NCBI GenBank assembly: GCA_003456035.1
Contig: DMPJ01000521.1
Span: 1-10,408 of the forward strand
DNA length: 10,408 nucleotides
Reading direction: 5' to 3'
Source: Planktothrix sp. UBA8402
Lineage (GTDB): Bacteria > Cyanobacteriota > Cyanobacteriia > Cyanobacteriales > Microcoleaceae
Positions 1 through 5,657 of the stretch are shown here, in pieces (positions within the stretch are counted from its first letter, which is position 1; each line of letters begins with the position of its first letter). The notes below the pieces were generated by a model. That model was given only the letters and a program-made list of their open reading frames with translations. It was not told the origin of the DNA and ran no database searches. Made by a program: the position numbers and the translations under genes.

Positions 1-62
1 CCTCCCCTGCTCCCCTGCCTCCCCTGCTCCCCCTACTCCCCCTGCTCCCTATTCCCTGTTCC
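1..62. repeat. Degenerate STRR-like tandem repeat, G-rich on the minus strand
   Basis: The stretch is built from variants of CTCCCCTG and CTCCCCCTG, ending in TCCCTATTCCCTGTTCC (46-62). That last 17-mer is the exact reverse complement of 7599-7615, so this array and the one at the end of the cyclase gene share a unit. On the minus strand it gives several runs of four or five G separated by short loops, a G-quadruplex-type pattern. It begins 11 bases past the phosphatase stop codon and runs off the window edge. Such short tandem repeats are known from filamentous cyanobacteria. Confidence 0.8.
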
Positions 63-73
63 GGTGTTCCCTT

Positions 74-565
74 TTAGCGTTTAGTTTCTAATTTTTGGTC
101 TTGAATAATAAACTCTAACAAACCCTCACAGGAATCTAATAATAAATCAATCACCTGATTAAACCCTTCCGTCCCCCCATAATAGGGATCTGGAACTTCT
201 TTGAGGTTATGATGGCGACAAAAATCACACATAAACTTGACTTTATGACTATATTTTCCCCAAGGATCAAGACGGAGAATATTATCATAATTCTCTTGAT
301 CCATAGCTAAAATTAAATCAAATTGTTCAAAATCATCTCGCTGAAATTGACGACCTTTTCCCGCCATTTTAATTCCCCTCTGGTTCACCGTTTGAGTCAT
401 GCGTCGGTCAGGAGAACTACCAATATGATAACTCGATGTTCCAGCAGAATCACAAACAATCTGATCGCTCAAATTTGCCTGATCAATTAAATGATTCATA
501 ATATTTTCCGCCGCCGGAGAACGGCAGATATTACCGAGACAAACAAATAATAATTTGTAAGACAT
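74..565 (-). CDS. Low-molecular-weight protein tyrosine phosphatase
   Basis: A 163-residue cytoplasmic phosphatase that removes phosphate from phosphotyrosine through a cysteinyl-phosphate intermediate. The P-loop C-X5-R-S is at residues 9-16 (CLGNICRS), with Cys9 as nucleophile and Arg15 binding phosphate. The general-acid loop is DPYY, with Asp126, as in the LMW-PTP family. Length is normal for the family. The ATG at 565 sits directly before the usual N-terminal beta strand (KLLFVCLGN); no Shine-Dalgarno is visible, which is common in cyanobacteria. It is the last minus-strand gene, 294 bases after the YbaB gene with a terminator between them, so it is probably transcribed separately. Bacterial homologues act on tyrosine kinases of polysaccharide export or on other targets; nothing nearby identifies the substrate. 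An arsenate reductase of the same fold is less likely, given the intact DPYY loop and the standard phosphatase arrangement. Confidence 0.95.
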   Translation of the reverse strand: MSYKLLFVCLGNICRSPAAENIMNHLIDQANLSDQIVCDSAGTSSYHIGSSPDRRMTQTVNQRGIKMAGKGRQFQRDDFEQFDLILAMDQENYDNILRLDPWGKYSHKVKFMCDFCRHHNLKEVPDPYYGGTEGFNQVIDLLLDSCEGLLEFIIQDQKLETKR

Positions 566-638
566 AAGTGAGTAATTTAGTTAAAAAATCAAGACGAAAA
601 ATTAGGTTTTTAATAGATTATTTGTTTTGCCATTACCC

Positions 639-666
639 AAAAAACCCAGCCAGCGAAGACGCTGGC
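639..666 (-). terminator. Intrinsic terminator on the minus strand
   Basis: Read on the minus strand, GCCAGCG and CGCTGGC (649-666) form a perfect 7-bp stem with a TCTT loop. The stem is followed by TGGG and a run of six T (complement of 639-644). An outer AAACCC/GGGTTT pairing (about 642-647 with 681-686) can lengthen it. Only the minus orientation has the T-run. It would end transcripts coming from ybaB or from the small unit at 685-845, before the phosphatase gene. Confidence 0.7.
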
Positions 667-845
667 ACTGCATGATTTCAGGGTTTATGGGTGATTCAGA
701 AGTGAGGTTTCCCCATTTTCTGTTGCGTCTTCTCTCCCTGGTGTTAAACTGTTAAGCATCTAAATTGGTGATTGGCAAATCGTGAAACCCCTGTAGTAAG
801 AGTGTCCTCGCCCACTAGGGTAATCAGGTTTAAATGCGTAACAGC
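645..845 (-). ncRNA. Candidate structured RNA or long 3' region, unidentified
   Basis: This gap between ybaB and the phosphatase gene has more structure than a simple spacer. On either strand 785-793 and 825-831 pair (AAA plus CCTG against CAGGTTT, with a CC bulge). They enclose TAGT/ACTA (794-797 with 814-817) and GAG/CTC (800-802 with 807-809). The minus-strand terminator at 639-666 closes it. I do not recognise a known cyanobacterial RNA family (6S, SRP, tmRNA, the glutamine riboswitch core and Yfr motifs were considered). It may be only the 3' UTR of the ybaB transcript; no convincing promoter was found. Confidence 0.25.
685..759 (-). CDS. Possible 24-residue small protein
   Basis: An ATG-to-TAA frame of 24 codons, encoding MLNSLTPGREDATENGETSL followed by LNHP, lies between the folded segment at 785-831 and the intrinsic terminator at 639-666. 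A TAG directly precedes the ATG, so there is no upstream extension. No Shine-Dalgarno is visible. The composition is hydrophilic, with no membrane segment. The order of structured leader, short frame and terminator is the only support; I recognise no homologue and chance is a real possibility. Confidence 0.18.
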   Translation of the reverse strand: MLNSLTPGREDATENGETSLLNHP

Positions 846-859
846 TTATCTCTGGTTCT

Positions 860-1213
860 CTAACCTAATCCGGGTAAATTCAGACCCCCGGTCAGTTCCT
901 CCATGCGTTCGCGCATAGTTGCAGTGGAGTTACCATAAGCTTCTTGCATAGCAACCAGAACCAGATCAGAAAGCACCTCAGCACCTTCGCCTAAAACATC
1001 AGGTGAAATTTCGACCCGACGGGGTTCTTGGTTTCCACTTAGATAAACCTTAACTAAGCCTCCCCCAGCTTCCCCTAGAATTTCTAACTGATCTAGGTCT
1101 TCTTGGAGCTTTTTCGCCCCTTCTTGAACTTGCTGCGCCTTTTTAAAAGCCTCAGCCAGTTCCTTCATTTTGCCCAGACCAAAACCAAATCCTTTTTCTT
1201 TTTCTTGTGTCAT
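860..1213 (-). CDS. YbaB/EbfC family nucleoid-associated protein
   Basis: A 117-residue protein of the YbaB/EbfC family, small dimeric DNA-binding proteins that associate with the nucleoid. The layout fits: a Gly/Phe/Lys-rich start ([11 protein letters not shown]), a long charged helix (about 14-46), a central beta region ([11 protein letters not shown], 50-60, then [10 protein letters not shown]), and C-terminal helices holding the [20 protein letters not shown] stretch (91-110). The ATG at 1213 was chosen although the frame stays open to 1315. The extra 34 residues have no family resemblance, and family members begin close to this point. The gene lies 111 bases after murB on the same strand and is probably co-transcribed, although a weak extended -10 (TGCTACTAT on the minus strand, about 40-50 bases upstream) could give it its own promoter. 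Confidence 0.9.
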   Translation of the reverse strand: MTQEKEKGFGFGLGKMKELAEAFKKAQQVQEGAKKLQEDLDQLEILGEAGGGLVKVYLSGNQEPRRVEISPDVLGEGAEVLSDLVLVAMQEAYGNSTATMRERMEELTGGLNLPGLG

Positions 1214-1324
1214 AATTTGTTCATTAAAGTTAACGGTATACAGGTAAGCTATAGTAGCATTTTTGGGCTGGTTAACTCCATTTGCCGGATCACAGAGTAT
1301 CCCGAACCCGATCAAAGTTGAAAA

Positions 1325-2287
1325 TCAACACGTTTGGAAATCACCCATAATTTTAACCTCTGGTTCCAATAAAAACGACCAACGCTGTTCAACCCGTTCT
1401 TGAACATGACGAATTAACGAAAAAATATCACTAGCCGTTGCACCACCACAATTAAGAATAAAATTAGCATGGCGTTCAGCCACCTGAGCTTGACCGATGG
1501 TATACCCTTTTAAACCCGTTTGTTCAATCAACCACCCCGCCGTTTTCAGACCCGGGTTACGGAACACACTGCCACAACTGGGTAGATGATAGGGTTGACT
1601 ATTGCGACGTTGATTAAAATGGGCGGTTGTATCCGCGATCACCTGTTGGGGATCATGACCAGGTTCTAACTGTAAGGTAGCTTGAGTTACAAAGCGATCG
1701 CCTCCTTGCAAAATTGAGGTGCGATAGCGATAGGATAAATCTTCAGGGGTTAAAACTTCTAATTTCCCCGATTTGGATAGGACATGGGTATTAACCAGAA
1801 TTTCTGCGGTGCAGGATTTGTGAGCGCCTGCATTCATGACTACCGCACCCCCCATAGTTCCTGGTATACCCACAGCCCATTCTAGTCCCCGCAACCCCAA
1901 ACGAGCAGCTTTCCAGGCTAAACGGGGAAGGGAAGTGCCAGCCCCGGCGGTTAGTAAACCTGTTTCTAACTCAAATTGAACATGACGTAGGTGACGAGTG
2001 GCAATCACTAATCCTGATAACCCTTGGTCACTAATTAATAAATTCGATCCCGCACCGAGGAGGGTGATGGGTAATCCTTGAGTATTGGCCCATAAGAGCG
2101 TTTCTTGAAGTTGTTCTACCCCTTTAGGTGCCACATACCATTCGGCCGGCCCTCCGACCCGAAAGGAAGTGAAAGTGGTTAAAGGAACTTCATGTTGAAT
2201 CAAACAGTCTGTTTCAGGTAGGGCTATGCACCGTGACCGTGGATAGTTTGTTTGACCGGGAGAGTCATAAGAAAGTGTCATGACCAT
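1325..2287 (-). CDS. murB: UDP-N-acetylenolpyruvoylglucosamine reductase MurB
   Basis: The FAD enzyme that uses NADPH to reduce UDP-GlcNAc-enolpyruvate to UDP-MurNAc, the second committed step of peptidoglycan synthesis, in the cytoplasm. FAD-binding motifs are [13 protein letters not shown] (40-52), [13 protein letters not shown] (78-90) and [17 protein letters not shown] (140-156). Catalytic motifs are YRYRTS (about 186-191), CGSVFRNP with the proton-donor Ser240, and the C-terminal LEPEV with Glu310. At 320 residues the length is near normal. The compact form is type II-like, lacking the long insert of the E. coli enzyme (inference). Two in-frame ATGs, at 2287 and 2281, are both possible starts; the leading 25-30 residues are poorly conserved in such proteins, so the start is uncertain by a few codons. 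It follows murC by 61 bases and should be in one operon with it. Confidence 0.97.
   Translation of the reverse strand: MVMTLSYDSPGQTNYPRSRCIALPETDCLIQHEVPLTTFTSFRVGGPAEWYVAPKGVEQLQETLLWANTQGLPITLLGAGSNLLISDQGLSGLVIATRHLRHVQFELETGLLTAGAGTSLPRLAWKAARLGLRGLEWAVGIPGTMGGAVVMNAGAHKSCTAEILVNTHVLSKSGKLEVLTPEDLSYRYRTSILQGGDRFVTQATLQLEPGHDPQQVIADTTAHFNQRRNSQPYHLPSCGSVFRNPGLKTAGWLIEQTGLKGYTIGQAQVAERHANFILNCGGATASDIFSLIRHVQERVEQRWSFLLEPEVKIMGDFQTC
1694..1701. repeat. HIP1 octamer
   Basis: Exact GCGATCGC, the highly iterated palindrome of many cyanobacterial genomes, here inside murB. Confidence 0.9.
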
Positions 2288-2348
2288 ATCGAAATGAATA
2301 CCTTAGAACTTGGATATAAAAATCACCGATGGCATATAAATCAGCCCT

Positions 2349-3917
2349 CTAGGGCGATAAGCTTTCTAGCTCAATTCCACCAGAGTCCTGAGAGGTCTGA
2401 TAAAATGCCATCACTTCTGGAATGATTTTATTGAGGTTGCCAGCACCGAGAAATATAGCTAAATCACCGGGCTGTAAGATTTTAACCAAACCTTCCTTAA
2501 CGGCATCAGTAGAGGGCTGATACAAGACTTGAGGATGGTAATTACCAATCAAGTCCGCTACCTTCTGGCCACCAATATCCCAAAGATTTGGTTCCCCAGC
2601 ACTATAAATTTCGGTAAGAATAACCACATCGGCATCAGTAAAACACTGAGCGAAGTCTTGAAGAAAGGCATGAGTTCGACTATACCTATGGGGTTGAAAA
2701 ATAGCAACAATACGCTGAAGATGGGGTTGAGTATTTAAGACACTATCTTGCATCCGCAGGCGGGCAGCGGCGAGGGTGGCGCGGATTTCACTGGGATGAT
2801 GGGCATAATCGTCTACAAACAGGATGTCATTAAAACACCCTCGATGTTCAAAACGACGTTTTGCCCCTTCAAAGTCTGCTAATGCCTTGGCTATGATGGA
2901 AAACTCTAAACCCAACTCCCTTCCCACCGCGATCGCAGCTAAGGCATTGCTGAGATTATGTTGCCCTAGCAACTGTAACTCTATCTCTCCGAGGAAATTG
3001 CCTCGCTCCCAAACACGAGCTAGGATGCCATTGGCACGATATTCAACATCCTTAACGGTGTAATCGGCATCGAAGTCAGGATTTAAACTGTAGGTAATAC
3101 TGGGTTGAATTTGCTCCCGTACCGTTTCGCAATCAATGCAGCCAACTAAGATTTTACAGTTGTTCTCAAATACTTTGAAGGTATTAATTACCTGTTCTAA
3201 GCTTTCATAGTGATCAGGATGATCTAACTCAATATTGGTAATTACACCAATTTCGGCTGCAATTTTCACCAAGGAGCCATCGGATTCATCGGCTTCAGCC
3301 ACCATATATGGCCCATGACCCACGCGAGCATTGCCTTCCCAGGCGTTCACTTCTCCCCCGACTAAAATGGTGGGATCAAGACCTGCTTTGAGTAACATAA
3401 AGGCAATCATGCTGCTGGTAGTGGTTTTGCCATGGGTTCCAGCTACAGCAATACTTTGATAATCTTGAATTAAGGCCGCTAGTAAGTCTGAACGATGAAA
3501 AATGGGACAACCCAACTCTTTGGCGGCTTGATATTCCAAATTTCCAGAATTAATCGCGGTAGAACAAATTACTTGAGGTAATTCCTGCCCTTGGAAAGTA
3601 GCCACTTTCACCTGGCAAGCTAGGGGGGATTTGACGCCATTTTTCGCTACAGATAATTCTAATTCCGTTGCCGAAATTGGCTTTTGATTCCCTTGATCAC
3701 GATATTGTTTGACATACTCAAAATTACTTGCCTCTTGATGGCAAAAAATTTGGGCGCCTAAATCTTCAAGGCGTTGAGTAATATGGCTACGTTGAATATC
3801 CGAGCCATAAATAGGTAGCTTTCGCTTCGCTAGGATATAGGCTAGGGCTGACATTCCAATCCCGCCGATCCCGATAAAGTGAAATGGCCTGCCACTGAAA
3901 TCAACAAAAATTGGCAT
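2349..3917 (-). CDS. murC: UDP-N-acetylmuramate--L-alanine ligase MurC
   Basis: A 522-residue cytoplasmic ligase that uses ATP to add L-alanine to UDP-MurNAc, the first amino acid of the stem peptide. It shows the N-terminal Rossmann motif GIGGIGMSALA (16-26), the Mur ligase P-loop AGTHGKTTTSS (159-169), EADESDGS (208-215), NIELDHPDHY (228-237), HNLSNALAA (320-328), RRFEHRG (354-360), DDYAHHPSEIRAT (369-381) and FQPHRYSRT (407-415), so all three Mur domains are complete. The ATG at 3917 is preferred over a TTG one codon upstream: AGGAG (complement of 3924-3928) lies six bases before the ATG. The segment at about residues 68-114, between LEDLGAQIF and VICSTAIN, is longer than in most MurC proteins and looks like a hydrophilic lineage-specific insert. 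First gene of the murC-murB unit, divergent from thrC. Confidence 0.97.
   Translation of the reverse strand: MPIFVDFSGRPFHFIGIGGIGMSALAYILAKRKLPIYGSDIQRSHITQRLEDLGAQIFCHQEASNFEYVKQYRDQGNQKPISATELELSVAKNGVKSPLACQVKVATFQGQELPQVICSTAINSGNLEYQAAKELGCPIFHRSDLLAALIQDYQSIAVAGTHGKTTTSSMIAFMLLKAGLDPTILVGGEVNAWEGNARVGHGPYMVAEADESDGSLVKIAAEIGVITNIELDHPDHYESLEQVINTFKVFENNCKILVGCIDCETVREQIQPSITYSLNPDFDADYTVKDVEYRANGILARVWERGNFLGEIELQLLGQHNLSNALAAIAVGRELGLEFSIIAKALADFEGAKRRFEHRGCFNDILFVDDYAHHPSEIRATLAAARLRMQDSVLNTQPHLQRIVAIFQPHRYSRTHAFLQDFAQCFTDADVVILTEIYSAGEPNLWDIGGQKVADLIGNYHPQVLYQPSTDAVKEGLVKILQPGDLAIFLGAGNLNKIIPEVMAFYQTSQDSGGIELESLSP
2929..2936. repeat. HIP1 octamer
   Basis: Exact GCGATCGC inside murC. 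Confidence 0.9.
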
Positions 3918-3931
3918 CAATTACTCCTGAT

Positions 3932-3946
3932 CACACCACACCACAC
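3932..3946. repeat. Three tandem CACAC units in the murC leader
   Basis: CACAC is repeated three times in a row, directly upstream of the murC Shine-Dalgarno on the other strand. It is short and low-complexity; no function is implied. Confidence 0.5.
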
Positions 3947-4048
3947 TAATAACACGCGATATCATATCAATAATTGTTTTTTACCGATACTCCCTGTGCC
4001 ACATTTTGAGATGGAATTTTGCGCTAATCTGCTTAAATTTTAGGCAAA

Positions 4049-4076
4049 TTGAGTCCTATTAGTAGTTGTATACTAT
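4049..4076 (+). promoter_or_regulatory. Candidate sigma-70-type promoter for thrC
   Basis: TTGAGT (4049-4054) is separated by 16 bases from TACTAT (4071-4076), within an A/T-rich TATACTATATA core. It lies in the divergent murC-thrC region and would give thrC a leader of about 200 bases. TATACT at 4069-4074 is an alternative -10 with a shorter spacer. This is pattern matching only; cyanobacterial promoters are variable. Confidence 0.35.
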
Positions 4077-4142
4077 ATACCCCTAAGTTTGTAAATCACC
4101 GGATTCTCACTGGATCAATCAAGGGATTCAGGAGGCGGAGCG

Positions 4143-4229
4143 GTGAACAATAAACCTGGCACTGTGCAATCTCGTTTTAATCCCGACAAAAAAAGTCGGG
4201 TATGGTTGACGACAATTTTGGGATTGTGA
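4143..4229 (+). CDS. Candidate 28-residue leader ORF upstream of thrC
   Basis: A GTG-initiated frame of 28 codons with a perfect AGGAGG (4130-4135) seven bases before the start, stronger than the ribosome site of most genes here. The product begins VNNKPGTVQSRF and ends SRVWLTTILGL, basic in the middle and hydrophobic at the end. It stops 52 bases before the thrC ATG. A 6-bp hairpin (4182-4200) lies inside it. It has three Thr codons, two of them adjacent (Thr23-Thr24), and one Ile. That is too few to resemble the E. coli thr attenuator, but translation coupling or leader-peptide control of thrC is conceivable. I recognise no homologue. The rest of the 364-base divergent region (3918-4281) shows only the promoter candidate and the CACAC repeat. 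Confidence 0.35.
   Translation: MNNKPGTVQSRFNPDKKSRVWLTTILGL
4182..4200 (+). other. Hairpin CCCGAC-A7-GTCGGG in the thrC leader
   Basis: A perfect 6-bp inverted repeat with a seven-A loop. No T-run follows on either strand, so it is not a standard terminator. It lies in the 3' half of the small leader ORF and could be an RNA stem that ribosomes on that ORF would disrupt. Confidence 0.5.
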
Positions 4230-4271
4230 TAAATTGATTTCAACAACATCGCAGTATCAGATTCACAGTGG

Positions 4272-4276
4272 AGGAC
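4272..4276 (+). promoter_or_regulatory. Shine-Dalgarno site that sets the thrC start
   Basis: GTGGAGGACAGGTC precedes the ATG at 4282, with GAGG about seven bases away. The frame is open further upstream to a TTG at 4234, but that start has no ribosome site and would add 16 residues unlike the family. Confidence 0.75.
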
Positions 4277-4281
4277 AGGTC

Positions 4282-5586
4282 ATGACTCAGGCAACAACCA
4301 ACAACTTAGCACTCACCGGCGCTACCTTTGACAAATTAAAATGTAAAGAGTGTGGGGCGGAATATGCCCCCGAAGCCAAGCACGTTTGTGAAGTCTGTTT
4401 TGGCCCCTTAGAAGTTCAGTACAACTATGACCTGCTCCGCCAAACCGTAACTCGCGCTACGATTGAAGCTGGCCCGCACTCGATTTGGCGTTATCGGAAG
4501 TTCTTGCCGGTCGCTACGGAGAATGTGATTGATGTGGGTACGGGAATGACTCCCCTGGTTAAGTCAGAACGGTTGGCCCGACGCCTGGGTTTAAAGAATC
4601 TGTATATTAAAAACGATGCTGTGAATATGCCCACCCTGAGCTTCAAAGATCGGGTGGTATCTGTTGCCTTGAGTCGCGCTAGAGAATTAGGATTTTCGAC
4701 GGTTTCCTGTGCTAGTACCGGAAATTTGGCCAACTCCACAGCCGCCATTGCCGCCAGAGCGGGTCTGGACTGTTGTGTGTTCATTCCGGCGGACTTAGAA
4801 GCAGGTAAAATCCTGGGAACTTTAATCTACAACCCGATTTTAATGGCTGTTAAAGGCAATTACGATCAAGTTAATCGCCTCTGTTCGGAAGTAGCAAATA
4901 CTTACGGTTGGGGATTTGTTAATATTAACCTGCGTCCCTACTATTCCGAAGGTTCAAAAACCCTAGGTTATGAAGTTATTGAACAACTGGGCTGGAAATT
5001 ACCTGACCACGTTGTTTGCCCGATTGCTTCAGGTTCACTATTCACTAAAATTCATAAAGGCTTCCAAGAATTCGTGAAAGTGGGTTTAGTTGATGATAAA
5101 CCCGTGCGTTTCAGTGGTGCTCAAGCGGAAGGCTGTTCTCCCGTTGCCACAGCTTTCAAAGAAGGACGGGATTTTATTACTCCAGTTAAACCTAATACTA
5201 TTGCTAAATCCATTGCTATTGGCAACCCCGCCGATGGAATTTATGCCGTTGAATTAGCCAATAAAACTAACGGAAATATTGAATCTGTCAATGATGAAGA
5301 AGTGATTCAAGGAATGAAATTATTAGCCGAAACTGAAGGTATTTTTACAGAAACTGCCGGAGGAACTACTATTGCAGTTTTGAAAAAATTGGTCGAAGCG
5401 GGTAAAATTGATCCTGAAGAAACCACCGTTGTTTATATTACTGGAAATGGCTTAAAAACTCAAGAAGCCATCCAAGGTTATGTCGGTGAACCCTTAACTA
5501 TTGAACCGAAGTTAGAAAGTTTTGAACGGGCAATTGAACGCGCTCGCACTTTAGACCGTCTGGAATGGCAACAAGTGTTAGTATAG
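4282..5586 (+). CDS. thrC: Threonine synthase (PLP-dependent)
   Basis: Converts O-phospho-L-homoserine to L-threonine and phosphate, the last step of threonine synthesis, in the cytoplasm. The 434-residue protein starts with a zinc-ribbon-like element, CKEC (21-24) and CEVC (36-39), seen in many threonine synthases of this subgroup. The PLP-binding lysine is Lys122 in TLSFKDRV. The phosphate/substrate loop is ASTGN (144-148), and PIASGSLFTK (about 247-256) corresponds to the Gly-rich PLP-phosphate loop. The C-terminal region has TETAGGTT and VVYITGNGLKT. The start is the ATG with the Shine-Dalgarno site rather than an upstream TTG. The stop codon TAG is the first part of an inverted-repeat element. 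The gene is divergent from murC and is followed 71 bases later by the cyclase gene, with no functional link evident. Confidence 0.96.
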   Translation: MTQATTNNLALTGATFDKLKCKECGAEYAPEAKHVCEVCFGPLEVQYNYDLLRQTVTRATIEAGPHSIWRYRKFLPVATENVIDVGTGMTPLVKSERLARRLGLKNLYIKNDAVNMPTLSFKDRVVSVALSRARELGFSTVSCASTGNLANSTAAIAARAGLDCCVFIPADLEAGKILGTLIYNPILMAVKGNYDQVNRLCSEVANTYGWGFVNINLRPYYSEGSKTLGYEVIEQLGWKLPDHVVCPIASGSLFTKIHKGFQEFVKVGLVDDKPVRFSGAQAEGCSPVATAFKEGRDFITPVKPNTIAKSIAIGNPADGIYAVELANKTNGNIESVNDEEVIQGMKLLAETEGIFTETAGGTTIAVLKKLVEAGKIDPEETTVVYITGNGLKTQEAIQGYVGEPLTIEPKLESFERAIERARTLDRLEWQQVLV

Positions 5587-5644
5587 GGGCGACTTGGTGT
5601 TAGATATTTGCTAATTACCGCGCATCTCGATGAACCCGCCCCTA
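5584..5644. repeat. 61-bp MITE/REP-like element with inverted ends
   Basis: TAGGGGCG at 5584-5591 and CGCCCCTA at 5637-5644 are perfect 8-bp inverted ends around an interior containing CGCGCATCTCGATGAACC. Elements with ends of the type GTAGGGGCG...CGCCCCTAC are, from memory, widespread in intergenic DNA of filamentous and bloom-forming cyanobacteria, so this is probably a non-autonomous repeat. It provides the stop codon of thrC and fills nearly all of the space before the cyclase gene. Confidence 0.65.
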
Positions 5645-5657
5645 CAACTTATAACTG

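Noticed and set aside
645..845. 6S RNA, SRP RNA or glutamine riboswitch
   Set aside because: None of the conserved cores I know could be found on either strand.
1214..1315. N-terminal extension of the YbaB-type protein
   Set aside because: The 34 extra residues look unlike the family and read as spacer DNA; the ATG at 1213 gives a normal length.
4182..4200. Hairpin as a rho-independent terminator
   Set aside because: No T-run follows the stem on either strand.
4234..4281. Upstream TTG start for thrC
   Set aside because: No ribosome site; the ATG at 4282 has a good Shine-Dalgarno and fits the family N-terminus.
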